Under the pieces are notes generated by a model. It did no database searches. It saw nothing but the letters and a program-made list of their open reading frames with translations, and was not told the origin of the DNA. Shown here piece after piece: positions 8,771-17,883 of a stretch of 55,796 nucleotides of DNA. Position numbers and translations under genes: made by a program. Origin of the DNA: Trinickia sp. Y13 (GTDB lineage Bacteria; Pseudomonadota; Gammaproteobacteria; Burkholderiales; Burkholderiaceae); the NCBI RefSeq assembly GCF_029522115.1, contig NZ_JAKWFK010000024.1:1-55796 (forward strand). Direction: 5' to 3'. Position 1 is the first letter of the stretch, and each line of letters opens with the position of its first letter.

Positions 8771-10834
8771 TCATTCGGATGCCGGGCCGTTGCGGCCCTT
8801 GCTGTAGTCGGGCCGACCCTTGAGGTCGGGGTAGGTCTGCTTGCATGTGGGGAAGTTGCTGCAACCCCACCAGAATTGCCCCTTCTTCTTGCTCGGCCGG
8901 CGCGACAAGCCGCTGCCGCAGGCCATGCACTTGTGAAGGGATGACACCGGCGCGGCTTCCTTGCCGCCGGCGATGGTCACGGCTCCGCTGTTGGCCTTCG
9001 CCACCTGGTCGCGGATGAACGTCTCTTGCTTCGTGATGAAGGCGTCCAGGGCGGCCGTGCCCTGCTCGACGCCTTTCAGCATCCGCTCGTAGAGCGCGGT
9101 CAGCACCGGGCTTTTCACAACCTCGGGCAGCGCGTCGATGACGCTGCGGCCGAGGGTCGTGCTGATGATCTGCTTGCCTTTGACGGCCAGGAACTCGCGC
9201 CGCTTCAACTCGGAAATGATCGACGCGCGGGTGGCCGACGTGCCGATGCCGTCGCCCTCGCGCAGCATCTTCTTGTGCTCGGCATCGCTGACGAACTTGT
9301 GGATGTTCTCCATCGCGCGGATCAGCGTGCCCTCGGTAAAGCGCGCTGGCGGCTTCGTCTTGGCGTCCTTGCGGGTGGCGTCCGTGCAGGTCACGGCGTC
9401 GCCCTGGGCCATCGACGGCAGGGCCTGCGTGCCGCTGTCGTCGTCCTCGTCCTTCTCGCCTTCCTCGTCGGCCTGGCTGTACACGTCACGCCAGCCGTTG
9501 CGCGTGACTACCTTGCCGCTCGCGGCGAAGTTCTCGCCCGCGATCTCGACGCCCACGGTGGTCTGCATGTACTCGTGCAGCGGGTAGAACTGCGCCAGGT
9601 AGGCGCGCACGATCAGGTCGTAGATGTTGCGCTCGCGCTCGCTGAGGGCGGCCTTGCTGCCCTTCTGCATGGTCGGCACGATGCCGTGGTGCGCGGTGAT
9701 CTTCGAGTCGTCCCACGTCTTGGACTTGATACGCGGATCGGCACCATCGACCAGGCCGGCCAGTTCGGGGTTGACGTGCTTGATCGCCTCCAGCACGCGC
9801 GGCGCGTCGGCGTGCTGCGACTCCGGCAGGTAGGCGCAGTCGGTGCGCGGGTACGAGGTCAGCTTGTGCGTCTCGTAGAGCGCCTGGCAGGTGTTCAGCA
9901 CGTCCTCGGCGCTGTAGCCGAACTTGGCCGAGGCCAGTGCCGTAATGTCGGACAGGGCGAAGGCCAGCGGCTGGTTCTGCTTCTTGGCCTCCTGTTTGTA
10001 CGCGGCGATGGTGCCCGGCTGGCCCTTGACGGCGGCCACCAGGGCGTCGGCGACGGCGGTATCGACAAGGCGGCCTTCGCTGTCCAGGCCGGCTTGATCC
10101 TCCTTCGCCTTCCATGCGGCGGCGAAGCTGCCGCCGGCGTGCTGCACCACCGCCCGGATGGTGTGGTACGGCACGGCCTTGAATGCCTCGATCTCGCGGT
10201 CGCGGGCGACCACGAGGGCCAGCGTCGGCGTCTGCACGCGGCCCACGGTCAGCAGGGCGCGCGAGCCGCCGCGCTGCGCGCGCAGCGTGTACGCGCGGCT
10301 GAGGTTCATGCCGATCAGCCAGTCGGCGCGCTGCCGCCCGCGTGCAGCGTCGGCCCAGCCTGCATAGGTGGTGTTCTCCTTCAACGCGGCCAGGCCGCGC
10401 TTGACGGAAACGGAGTCCTGCGCGCTCACCCAAAAGCGGCGCACCGGCTTGCTGTTGCGGAAGTGCTCCAGCACTTCGTCAACCAGCAACTGGCCTTCGC
10501 GGTCGGGGTCGCCGGCGTTGACGATCTCCTTGGCCTCCTTGAGCAGCTTGCCGATCACGGCGAGCTGCTTCTTCGCGTCGTCCTTGGGCTTGAGAATCCA
10601 GCTCTCGGGGATGATGGGCAGCTCATCGACGCGCCAGACCTTCTTGCCGGACTGGCCGCGCGGCACGTCATCGGGCGTGTACTCGTCGGGGTCGGCCTGT
10701 TCGAGCATGTGCCCGAAGCACCAGGTCACTTTGTCGGTGCCGCACTCGATGAAGCCGTCGCCCTTGCCGGTCGCGCCCAGCTCGCCGGCGATGGCCTTGG
10801 CGACGGACGGCTTTTCTGCGATGAAAAGGCGCAT
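8771..10834 (-). CDS. traE: TraE, DNA topoisomerase III
   Basis: A 687-residue type IA topoisomerase like TopB. The Toprim domain starts at residue 1 (MRLFIAEKPSVAKAIAGELG) with the acidic DPDRE cluster at 109-113. The active-site tyrosine is Tyr328 in TSYPRTD. A C-terminal zinc finger (CMACGSG..., then GCSNFPTCK) follows. It can decatenate or remove precatenanes during plasmid replication or transfer. All catalytic motifs are intact. It lies between traF and traD in one operon. Confidence 0.95.
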   Translation of the reverse strand: MRLFIAEKPSVAKAIAGELGATGKGDGFIECGTDKVTWCFGHMLEQADPDEYTPDDVPRGQSGKKVWRVDELPIIPESWILKPKDDAKKQLAVIGKLLKEAKEIVNAGDPDREGQLLVDEVLEHFRNSKPVRRFWVSAQDSVSVKRGLAALKENTTYAGWADAARGRQRADWLIGMNLSRAYTLRAQRGGSRALLTVGRVQTPTLALVVARDREIEAFKAVPYHTIRAVVQHAGGSFAAAWKAKEDQAGLDSEGRLVDTAVADALVAAVKGQPGTIAAYKQEAKKQNQPLAFALSDITALASAKFGYSAEDVLNTCQALYETHKLTSYPRTDCAYLPESQHADAPRVLEAIKHVNPELAGLVDGADPRIKSKTWDDSKITAHHGIVPTMQKGSKAALSERERNIYDLIVRAYLAQFYPLHEYMQTTVGVEIAGENFAASGKVVTRNGWRDVYSQADEEGEKDEDDDSGTQALPSMAQGDAVTCTDATRKDAKTKPPARFTEGTLIRAMENIHKFVSDAEHKKMLREGDGIGTSATRASIISELKRREFLAVKGKQIISTTLGRSVIDALPEVVKSPVLTALYERMLKGVEQGTAALDAFITKQETFIRDQVAKANSGAVTIAGGKEAAPVSSLHKCMACGSGLSRRPSKKKGQFWWGCSNFPTCKQTYPDLKGRPDYSKGRNGPASE

Positions 10835-10845
10835 GGTGTGTCTCC

Positions 10846-11382
10846 CTACCAGGTGATGACCGGACGGATCACGGTCTTGATTTGCGAACGATTGATCGGG
10901 CCGAAGTAGCGGCCGTCGAAGGATGTGGCGCTCACGTCCGACATAAGCAGCACCTCGGAATTGCCGAGCGTGTAGCTGTTGGACTGATAGCGCGGCAGCG
11001 GCCGACCGGCCTTGTCGGCCTTGATCGGCGCGCTGAGGGGCAGCAGCTCGCCGTTGACGCGCACGCCGTCATCGGCGACGGCGACGGCATCGTCTTTAGC
11101 GGCTAAAACGCGCTTCATCATGTAGCCGTAGCCGCCCTGGCAGAAGCCGGCCCCGATGTAGCCCCTCTCCTTGGCGTCATCGAACACGCCGAGCTGCGGC
11201 GGGCAGAAGAGGACGTAGGCCCCCTTCTCCACCGGCGCGCTGCTCGTCCAGTACAGGCCGACCGGAATGCTCTTGGTGGTGTTCACGCGGGCACCGGCGG
11301 CATAGCCGCCGGCGGCCAGCAGCAGGGCGGCCACGCCCGCGATGACGACGCCTGCCGCGATGCGTTTCAGGATGCGGCTCAT
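10846..11382 (-). CDS. traF: TraF, pilin maturation protease/cyclase
   Basis: A 178-residue membrane serine protease related to signal peptidase I that trims and circularises the TrbC pilin. The start MSRILKR at 11382 is chosen because it overlaps the traG stop by ATGA; an upstream open stretch is only the traG shadow. A membrane segment spans residues 8-30. The catalytic serine is Ser38 in NTTKSIPVGLYW and the lysine is Lys90 in YGYMMKRVLAAKDD, one residue off the RP4 Ser37/Lys89 pair. An exact KorB operator lies inside the gene. Confidence 0.95.
   Translation of the reverse strand: MSRILKRIAAGVVIAGVAALLLAAGGYAAGARVNTTKSIPVGLYWTSSAPVEKGAYVLFCPPQLGVFDDAKERGYIGAGFCQGGYGYMMKRVLAAKDDAVAVADDGVRVNGELLPLSAPIKADKAGRPLPRYQSNSYTLGNSEVLLMSDVSATSFDGRYFGPINRSQIKTVIRPVITW
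11095..11107. promoter_or_regulatory. KorB operator (OB) inside traF
   Basis: Perfect 13-bp TTTAGCGGCTAAA located within the traF coding sequence, far from any obvious promoter. It may act as a distal KorB loading or silencing site. Confidence 0.9.
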
Positions 11383-13292
11383 ATCGTGATGCCCTCCCCT
11401 TCCGTCTCGGCCTGTGCGACGGCGCGCAGGCGGTCGCTGACCTTGGGCGCAGGGATCGCGGCGCGTGCCGAGAACACTGGGTCTTTGAAGTACAGGGGTT
11501 GCTTGCCGTAGATCGCCGGGTAGCCCGCGACGTAGATCACCATGTCGCCGGCTTCTTCGATCTCGCCCTGGGCGTTCTTCTTTGGCCCCGGCATGCGCAG
11601 GCATTCGTCGGGCGTCAGCAAGGGCCGCTGCACTTCCTGGTAAGTGCGCGACACCTGGCCCAGCATCGCCGCCGTGCGGCGGCCGCTGGTCGTGATCTGC
11701 TCCTTCACCACGGTGGTCTGCCCGGTGAGGCGGGACAGGTGTTCGGCCGTCTCGACGCGGTTGGGCGGGTAGGCGTTCTGCACGTGGCAGTTCGACGTGA
11801 TGCTTTCGTCGTGGCCGTAGCCCGTCTCGCGGCTCTTGAGCTGGTTAATGTCCTGGCAGATGAGGTAGCACTTGATGCCGTAGCCGGCCACGAAGGCCAG
11901 CGACTCTTGCATGATCTCCAGCTTCCCGAGGCTCGGGAACTCGTCCAGCATCATCAAGAGCCGGTGCTTGTAGTGCGCCACCGGCCGGCCGCCCTCGAAG
12001 TCCATCTTGTCGGCCAGCAGGCGCACGATCATGTTCACCATGACGCGCACCAGCGGCCGCAGGCGGGCCTTATCGTTGGGCTGGGTGACGATGTAGAGGC
12101 TTACCGGGTCGTCCTCGTGCATCAACTGCTTGATGCGGAAGTCCGACCGGCTGACGTTGCGGGCCACCACGGGGTCGCGGTACAGGGCCAGGTACGACTT
12201 GGCCGTGGACAGCACCGATCCGGCTTCTTCCTCGGGCCGATCCATCATGTCGCGGGCCGCCGAGCCGATGGCGTGATGGTTCTGGCCGTCTACGTGCCCG
12301 TAGGTCGCCATTTCCATCCAAAGCTCGCCAATGTCCCGGTTCGGGTCGGCCAGCATCGCATCGACGGACGGCAGCGTGGCGGTGCCGCCATCGTCCTTGG
12401 CCTTGTACAGCGCGTGCAGGATCACGCCGACCAGGAGCGCGAAGGCGGTCTTCTGCCAGTGCGAGTCCAGGCCCTTGCCGTCCGGGTCAACGATCAGCGT
12501 GGCAAGGTTCTGCACGTCACCCACCTCGTATTCGGTGCCGAGGCGGATTTCGTCCAGCGGATTCCAGCAGACGCCGCCCGAGGTGCTGGCCGGCTCGAAG
12601 CGCAGCACCTTGTTCTTGGCGTGCTTCTGCCGCCAGCCGGCGGTCAAGGCCCACAACTCGCCCTTCAAGTCGGTGATGACGCTGCTCGCGCCCCACGACA
12701 GCAGCGTGGGCACCACCAGGCCGACGCCCTTGCCCGAGCGCGTGGGCGCGTAGGTCAGCACGTGCTCGGGGCCGCTGTGCCGCAGGTAGAAGAAATTGCC
12801 GTCCTTGTCCTGCCAGCCGCCCACGTACACGCCGGTAGCCGTGGGTGCGGCCTTGCCGGTGACGATCTCCAGGACGTTGCGCTCGCGTGGCAGCAGGCCG
12901 GCCGCCTGAATGTCCTTCTTCTCGGCCCAGCGGGCCGAGCCGTGCAGGTACTCGTTCGCCTTCGAGCTGTTGGACGTGACGACCTTCGCCACGGCCACGC
13001 CCAGCAGGCCCACGGTCGAAACCAGCATCCCCATGCTGCCGGCCTTCATGATCTCGTCCGGGTACTGGCTGTACCACTTGTACGTCCAGTGCAGGATCGA
13101 CCAGGGCGCGTACACGTGGCCCACGTTGGGGCCGAGGGTCGCGTGATAGGCGAACGTGTGGGCGAAGAACTGCGTCGCGGCCTGGAGGCCGCCGACCATC
13201 GAGGCCGCGCCCAGCACCGGCAGCAGCTTGCTCGGCTTCGGTTTGGCGGTTCGGACTTGCGGCCCTACCGCGTTGTTCATCTTGATCTTCAT
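11379..13292 (-). CDS. traG: TraG, type IV coupling protein
   Basis: A 637-residue VirD4/TraG ATPase that links the TraI relaxosome to the Trb secretion channel at the inner membrane. N-terminal membrane segments lie near residues 25-45 and 83-104. Walker A is APTRSGKGVGLV with Lys188, and Walker B is LLMMLDEFPSLG. It overlaps the end of traI by four bases and the start of traF by ATGA, so the three are translationally coupled. Length and motifs are complete. Confidence 0.96.
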   Translation of the reverse strand: MKIKMNNAVGPQVRTAKPKPSKLLPVLGAASMVGGLQAATQFFAHTFAYHATLGPNVGHVYAPWSILHWTYKWYSQYPDEIMKAGSMGMLVSTVGLLGVAVAKVVTSNSSKANEYLHGSARWAEKKDIQAAGLLPRERNVLEIVTGKAAPTATGVYVGGWQDKDGNFFYLRHSGPEHVLTYAPTRSGKGVGLVVPTLLSWGASSVITDLKGELWALTAGWRQKHAKNKVLRFEPASTSGGVCWNPLDEIRLGTEYEVGDVQNLATLIVDPDGKGLDSHWQKTAFALLVGVILHALYKAKDDGGTATLPSVDAMLADPNRDIGELWMEMATYGHVDGQNHHAIGSAARDMMDRPEEEAGSVLSTAKSYLALYRDPVVARNVSRSDFRIKQLMHEDDPVSLYIVTQPNDKARLRPLVRVMVNMIVRLLADKMDFEGGRPVAHYKHRLLMMLDEFPSLGKLEIMQESLAFVAGYGIKCYLICQDINQLKSRETGYGHDESITSNCHVQNAYPPNRVETAEHLSRLTGQTTVVKEQITTSGRRTAAMLGQVSRTYQEVQRPLLTPDECLRMPGPKKNAQGEIEEAGDMVIYVAGYPAIYGKQPLYFKDPVFSARAAIPAPKVSDRLRAVAQAETEGEGITI

Positions 13293-15529
13293 CTACTCCT
13301 TCCTTTCGACGTTTTGATGGAGCCTTTCGCGGTGATCGAGACGGCATCGCCGACCGCGATGCGCGTCAAGCGCCGGGCCGTGGCCTGGTCGATGGGCATA
13401 ACCATGACCTCATCACCTCGTTTCAAGAGGGCCAGCGCCTGGCCCTCGATAGTCCTGGTGCCCTGGAACGTGAGCGCACCATCACCGGCAGTATATCGGG
13501 AATGCTTCGGTATATCGAAACCTTTTAGGCGCTTTGCCTCGCGTTCGGCGATGTACTTGTCGGCGGCGGCGACGCCCGGCGGCGTCTGGCCTACTCCTGT
13601 TCCTGGCCGAGAAATTCCCCGTCGCAGTGCGTGATCTGGTTGGGTTCCTTGCTGCTCCACGTGACGAGGAACATCACGCGGCAATAGCACTTCACTTCCG
13701 CCGGCGATGCGAACCACACCGAGTTCGGACAGTGCTCGCAAACGGTGCTGGCTTTGGGGCGGCGGTTTTCTTCCAAGGCGTCCAACGTCGGGCTTCCGGT
13801 GGACGGTGGCGGCGTGAAGGCCGGCGTCGGCGCGGTCGCCTCGGCCGGCGGCTGGCCGGCCGTCGCCTGCTCGGGCGACGGCTGCGGCTCCGGTAGCGTG
13901 CTGGTCGGCAGCGGGCCGCTGTCCAGGGCCGCCAGCGCCGCGTCCAGTTCGTCCTCGATGCTCTGGTCTTTCGGTTCGCTCATGGGTGTTCTCCTTGTTC
14001 AAAAGCGCCTGCCGCCGGCTCTCAAGAGCCGGATCGGTGAAGGTGATGGGTAGCTGGGAATCGACGGCGGCGCGGATCATCTGCGCCTTGAACTCCACCG
14101 TGCCGTTGACGGTGATGCGGTTGCCGTAGCGTTGCATCGCCAGGCGCAGGGCTTCTTGCAGCCCTTCGCGCGTGGCCTCGCGGGAGACTTGCAGGCGGTC
14201 ACCGTCATCGCGCACGGCGCTCATGCCGGCGCGGAAGATGATCGTCCCCTTCTTCGTGATGTTGTCCACCGCCGGCGCGTGGCCGGGCTTCGCCTGGCCC
14301 TCGCCCCGGATGGTGTTGCCCTTGAGGCCCTGGGCCGCCTCGCGGGCGCGCAGGGCGGCCAGGGCGTCGGCGCCGCCGTGCTGCGCCTCCTTCTTGAGCC
14401 AGTCGGCCCACGTGCGCCGGCGGTGCTCGGCGTAGAGGGCCGTGCGCTCCTGCTGGAACTGCTTGTTGATCGCCTGGATTTCGCTGCGCAGGGCCTTGCT
14501 CGCCTGGGCGTACAGCAGCTTCTTGTTCGCGCGGCCCTCGCCGACCACCTTAATCGTGGCGCGGCGCAGGCGGTTCGACCTCTTGGCCGCCTCGATCAGC
14601 CGATCCTTGCGATGCCGGGCGCGCTCCAGGGCCTGGGCGCGCGCCGTGGTCAAGTTCTGCTGCTCGGCCTTGTACTTCGCGTACAGCTCCACGGTGTTGA
14701 CGCGAAGGCGGATGGGGTCTTTGCGGTACTGCCGCTTCGCGGTGGTTTGCGCCTGCCGTTCGGGCGAAGCCTCGAACGGGCCAAGCCGCGCCTCCAGGCT
14801 CGGCTTGGAAAGGTCGCGGGCTACTGTGCTCGCCTTCACCATCGTTCCGTCGCCGGCCTCGAACACGAGGCCATTGGCGCGGACGCGCAGCTCCATTCCG
14901 TTGTCGCGCATGACCTGGTGCAGTTCCTGCCAGGACTGCGCGCCCTTGATCTCGTCCAGGCACTCGCGCTTGACCCAGCCGACCAGGCTTTCAACGCCGG
15001 CATGCCGCTCCATGTCGGCGGCCCGGCCCTCCGCGCCGCGCTTGCGCGGCTCGTGGTTGTCGCGCTCCAGGCCGTAGTCGCGCTCCAGGGCCGTGCAGAG
15101 TTCCGCCAGCGCCCGGTGCGGGTAGTACGGCTCGTGCATCGTGTGCCGCGTCGGGTGAATCTTGTTGATGGCGATGTGGATGTGCAGGTTGTCGGTGTCG
15201 TTGTGGACGGCACTGATTCGCTGATGCTCGCCATAACCCAGCCCGACGCAGATGCGTTCCTCAATCGCGCGCAAGGTGTCGGCGCTGGGCTGCTCGCCGG
15301 CCCGGAAGCTGACGATCAGGTGGTAGGTCTTGTCGCCCTTCGCGCGGGTGTTCGTGTGCTGGGTCGCCAGCACCTCCGTGATGGCGTCCTGGATGGAACC
15401 GGCTTCGCAGTTCGTCGCCTGCACGTGGCCCAGCCGGTGGTCTTTGCTTTGGGCGTCGGTGATGTAGTTCGCCAGGCCCGCGAAGTCGCTCTTGCCAAGC
15501 GAGCGCATCGGCACGTGCTTGGCGATCAT
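13289..15529 (-). CDS. traI: TraI, MOBP relaxase
   Basis: A 746-residue relaxase that nicks oriT and pilots the transferred strand. The catalytic Tyr22 lies in GLANYITD. The metal/acid motif is HNDTDNLHIHIAIN with His109, His116 and His118, matching RP4 residues. The C-terminal third is Arg/Gly/Pro-rich because traH occupies another frame there. It starts at ATG 15529, just after a KorB operator and the traJ stop, and ends overlapping traG. Confidence 0.96.
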   Translation of the reverse strand: MIAKHVPMRSLGKSDFAGLANYITDAQSKDHRLGHVQATNCEAGSIQDAITEVLATQHTNTRAKGDKTYHLIVSFRAGEQPSADTLRAIEERICVGLGYGEHQRISAVHNDTDNLHIHIAINKIHPTRHTMHEPYYPHRALAELCTALERDYGLERDNHEPRKRGAEGRAADMERHAGVESLVGWVKRECLDEIKGAQSWQELHQVMRDNGMELRVRANGLVFEAGDGTMVKASTVARDLSKPSLEARLGPFEASPERQAQTTAKRQYRKDPIRLRVNTVELYAKYKAEQQNLTTARAQALERARHRKDRLIEAAKRSNRLRRATIKVVGEGRANKKLLYAQASKALRSEIQAINKQFQQERTALYAEHRRRTWADWLKKEAQHGGADALAALRAREAAQGLKGNTIRGEGQAKPGHAPAVDNITKKGTIIFRAGMSAVRDDGDRLQVSREATREGLQEALRLAMQRYGNRITVNGTVEFKAQMIRAAVDSQLPITFTDPALESRRQALLNKENTHERTERPEHRGRTGRGAGGPGQRPAADQHATGAAAVARAGDGRPAAGRGDRADAGLHAATVHRKPDVGRLGRKPPPQSQHRLRALSELGVVRIAGGSEVLLPRDVPRHVEQQGTQPDHALRRGISRPGTGVGQTPPGVAAADKYIAEREAKRLKGFDIPKHSRYTAGDGALTFQGTRTIEGQALALLKRGDEVMVMPIDQATARRLTRIAVGDAVSITAKGSIKTSKGRSR
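13591..13983 (-). CDS. traH: TraH, relaxosome-stabilising protein nested in traI
   Basis: A 130-residue acidic protein (pI low; EDELDAALAALDSG near the start, proline-rich middle, CEHCPNS and CYC near residues 82-98) fully contained within traI in a different frame. RP4 TraH has the same position and acidity and stabilises the TraI-TraJ-oriT complex. A strong ribosome site (AAGGAG) precedes the ATG at 13983. Confidence comes from position and composition rather than a catalytic motif. Confidence 0.8.
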   Translation of the reverse strand: MSEPKDQSIEDELDAALAALDSGPLPTSTLPEPQPSPEQATAGQPPAEATAPTPAFTPPPSTGSPTLDALEENRRPKASTVCEHCPNSVWFASPAEVKCYCRVMFLVTWSSKEPNQITHCDGEFLGQEQE

Positions 15530-15546
15530 GGCCGCCCCTCCGGCTT

Positions 15547-15559
15547 TTTAGCCGCTAAA
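15547..15559. promoter_or_regulatory. KorB operator (OB) between traJ and traI
   Basis: Perfect TTTAGCCGCTAAA between the traJ stop (15564) and the traI start (15529). It places relaxase expression within reach of KorB. Confidence 0.92.
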
Positions 15560-15563
15560 GAAG

Positions 15564-15938
15564 TCAAGGCTCGGCCCTCGGCTGAACCACGGCCTTCATG
15601 ATCCGGCTCATTTCGTCCTGGGTGGCCTCGATCCGGCCCAGCAGGGCCAGGATGGTCGCCTCGCCGAACTGGAGCGTTCGCACGTCATCGGTCAGCCAGA
15701 GCTTGAGCAGGCCGCCAAGGCGGCCAAGGTCGCCGTTGACGCGCACCAGCTCGCGCACGTGCTGGTAGTCCATGACGCCCTTGATCTGGTAGCCCTGGCC
15801 CACGTCGCGCAGATAGCGCGCCACGCTGACGCCCGCCCTCTTGGCGTTCGCCTCGATCTCGTCTTTCTCTTCGGGGAACACCGGCACCCGCAGGTGCTGC
15901 CGCCGCCGGCGGCCGTGTTCCTTTTCGTCGTTCTCCAT
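15564..15938 (-). CDS. traJ: TraJ, oriT-recognition protein
   Basis: A 124-residue basic DNA-binding protein of the relaxosome accessory family. It binds the oriT inverted repeat beside nic and recruits TraI. The N-terminus (RRRQHLRVPVFPEEKDEIEANAKRAG) has ribbon-helix-helix character. The gene starts within about 90 bp of the oriT inverted repeat and is transcribed away from it. It is divergent to traK. Confidence 0.93.
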   Translation of the reverse strand: MENDEKEHGRRRRQHLRVPVFPEEKDEIEANAKRAGVSVARYLRDVGQGYQIKGVMDYQHVRELVRVNGDLGRLGGLLKLWLTDDVRTLQFGEATILALLGRIEATQDEMSRIMKAVVQPRAEP

Positions 15939-16015
15939 GCCTCGCCTCGTCTCTCATGCCGGCGGTAGCCGGCTGCCTCGCAGAGCAGGATGACCCGTTG
16001 AGCGCCCCCGGCGCG

Positions 16016-16105
16016 AATAAGGGACAGTGAAGATAGATAACCGGCTCGCCGGTTAGCTAACTTCACACATCCTGCCCGCCTTACGGCGTTAATAACACCA
16101 AGGAA
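16016..16105. other. oriT: Origin of transfer (oriT), IncP-1 type
   Basis: Contains an imperfect inverted repeat with outer arms GTGAAG/CTTCAC and inner arms TAACCGG/CCGGTTA (16027-16066), the TraJ site. The nic consensus CATCCTGCCCGCC follows, cleaved between G16074 and C16075 by analogy with RP4. The downstream ACACCAAGGAAAGTCTACACC is close to the RP4 oriT sequence. With nic read on the plus strand, the 5' end at 16075 would lead through traK-traL-traM first. Confidence 0.92.
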
Positions 16106-16311
16106 AGTCTACACCAGCCATTACGATTTATCCGCAACTATCGCGCTATCAGGCCGCAAAAGCAGCAACGGATATAGCGAAACCCGCCACAATGGCCCAT
16201 AATGCCGCTATCGAAGCGTGCCAATGCACGCCGATAGCGGACTTTTTGCGTTTCCGTAGCGCCGCTTAGTAGCGTTACATTTGCGATGAGAGGATTAGAT
16301 GGACGAACACG
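16106..16311. promoter_or_regulatory. traJ-traK intergenic region, probable TraK-binding part of oriT
   Basis: About 200 bp less GC-rich than the flanks and containing repeated GATAGCG/CGCTATC words (around 16137-16144, 16188-16194, 16206-16214, 16229-16236). In RP4 TraK wraps DNA of this region. It should also hold the divergent traJ and traK promoters, which I cannot place with certainty. Confidence 0.55.
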
Positions 16312-16710
16312 ATGCCAAAGACCTACCCCGAAGAGCTGGCTGAATGGGTGAAGGGACGGGAAGCCAAGAAGCCGCGCCAGGACAAGCACGTGGTCGCGTT
16401 CCTGGCCGTCAAGAGCGACGTTCAAGCGGCGCTCGATGCGGGCTATGCGATGAAAACGATCTGGGAGCACATGAAGGAAACCGGCCGGCTGCGCTGTCGG
16501 TACGAAACCTTCACCCAGCACGTGAAGCGGTACATCAAGGCCGCGCCGGTAGCTTCCCCGCCGCCTCCCGCCACTCCCCCGGACAGCCAGCCCAAGGGCG
16601 CGAAGCCCGAGCCGAAGGCCGCCCCGCCGGCCTCGGAATCCAAGAGTGAGCCGCCCAAGATCGGCGGCTTCACGTTTGATGCGACTCCAAAGAAAGAGGA
16701 TTTACTGTAA
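16312..16710 (+). CDS. traK: TraK, oriT-binding protein
   Basis: A 132-residue protein with a conserved N-terminal DNA-binding half (MPKTYPEELAEWVKGREAKK, YETFTQHVKRYIKAA) and a proline/alanine/lysine-rich tail. In RP4 TraK binds and bends the leading side of oriT to expose nic. It starts 237 bp from nic and its stop overlaps the traL start, so traK-L-M form an operon transcribed away from oriT. Confidence 0.92.
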   Translation: MPKTYPEELAEWVKGREAKKPRQDKHVVAFLAVKSDVQAALDAGYAMKTIWEHMKETGRLRCRYETFTQHVKRYIKAAPVASPPPPATPPDSQPKGAKPEPKAAPPASESKSEPPKIGGFTFDATPKKEDLL

Positions 16711-17435
16711 TGGCGAAAATTCACATGGTTCTGCAAGGCAAGGGCGGCGTCGGCAAGTCGATGATCGCGGCCACCATCGCGCAGTACAAAGCCGGCAAGG
16801 GACAGAAGCCGCTTTGCATCGACACCGATCCGGTGAACGCGACGTTCGAGGGCTACAAAGCCCTCAACGTGCGCCGGCTCAACATCATGGACGGCGACGA
16901 GATCAACACCCGGAATTTCGACGCCCTGGTCGAGATGATCGCGTCGGCCGAGGGCGACGTCATCATCGACAACGGGGCCAGCTCGTTCGTGCCGCTGTCG
17001 CACTACCTCATCAGCAACCAGGTGCCGGCGCTGCTCCAGGACATGGGCCACGAACTCGTGGTGCATACGGTCGTCACCGGCGGCCAGGCCCTGGTGGACA
17101 CGGTGAGCGGCTTCGCCCAGCTCGCCAGCCAGTTCCCGGCCGAATGCCTGTTCGTGGTCTGGCTGAACCCGTATTGGGGGCCAATCGAGCACGAGGGCAA
17201 GGGGTTCGAGCAGTTGAAGGCGTACACGGCCAACAAGGGCCGTGTGTCCGCCATCATCCAGATTCCGGCGCTGAAAGAGGAAACCTACGGCCGCGACTTC
17301 GCCGAAATGCTCCAGGATCGGCGCACCTTCGATGAGGCCCTGGCCGATTCGGCGCTCACGATCATGACGCGGCAGCGGCTCAAGATCGTGAAAACCCAGC
17401 TCTTCGCCCAGCTCGAAAACGCGGCGGTGCTCTGA
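16710..17435 (+). CDS. traL: TraL, ParA/MinD-type ATPase
   Basis: A 241-residue P-loop ATPase with deviant Walker A QGKGGVGKSM at residues 9-18 and DTDPVNATF as the A' motif. TraL of IncP plasmids is in the transfer leading region, and its exact role is not settled. It overlaps traK and traM by ATG/stop sharing. It is complete and unremarkable. Confidence 0.92.
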   Translation: MAKIHMVLQGKGGVGKSMIAATIAQYKAGKGQKPLCIDTDPVNATFEGYKALNVRRLNIMDGDEINTRNFDALVEMIASAEGDVIIDNGASSFVPLSHYLISNQVPALLQDMGHELVVHTVVTGGQALVDTVSGFAQLASQFPAECLFVVWLNPYWGPIEHEGKGFEQLKAYTANKGRVSAIIQIPALKEETYGRDFAEMLQDRRTFDEALADSALTIMTRQRLKIVKTQLFAQLENAAVL

Positions 17436-17875
17436 TGGCGGCCGACGACAAGATCGAGGAGCTGATACGGGAGATCGCGGCCAAGCACGGCATCGCCGTG
17501 GGCCGCGACGATCCGATCTTGATCCTCCAGACCATCAACATGAAGCTGATGCAGGACAGCGCATCGGCCCAGCAGGAAATCTTGGACGCCTTCAAGTCGG
17601 AACTGGAGTCCATCGCCCACCGATGGGGTGATGACGCCAAGGGAAAGGCGGAAAGGACGCTCAACGCGGCGTTGGCGGCCAGCAAGGACGCCATGACGCG
17701 GGGAATGCAGGAGGGCGCGAAGGCGGCCGCCGAGGCCGTGCGGCGTGAGGTTGAGGCGGTGACGGCGCAGCTCGTCGCGCCGATCCGCGAGGCGCGGCGC
17801 GTCGCCATGATGAACATGGTCGCGGCCGGCATGGCGGTCGTGGCCGCCGGCCTGGCCCTGTGGGCCTCGCTGTAG
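17435..17875 (+). CDS. traM: TraM, membrane-anchored transfer protein
   Basis: A 146-residue protein with a long amphipathic, charged N-terminal part and a C-terminal hydrophobic segment (MMNMVAAGMAVVAAGLALWASL), suggesting a tail-anchored inner-membrane protein. It is the last gene of the traK-L-M operon. It is followed by a hairpin-repeat cluster and a bidirectional terminator. It contains one copy of the GACGCCAAGGG motif (17633). Confidence 0.88.
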   Translation: MAADDKIEELIREIAAKHGIAVGRDDPILILQTINMKLMQDSASAQQEILDAFKSELESIAHRWGDDAKGKAERTLNAALAASKDAMTRGMQEGAKAAAEAVRREVEAVTAQLVAPIREARRVAMMNMVAAGMAVVAAGLALWASL

Positions 17876-17883
17876 ATGGCGAT

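Noticed and set aside
5846..10909. Long plus-strand frames (625 and 627 codons) opposite traC and traE
   Set aside because: Low-complexity antisense translations; the minus-strand frames carry all TraC and TraE motifs.
11499..15601. Plus-strand frames of 711 and 489 codons opposite traG, traH and traI
   Set aside because: His/Arg/Ala-rich antisense shadows without motifs; TraG and TraI catalytic residues lie on the other strand.
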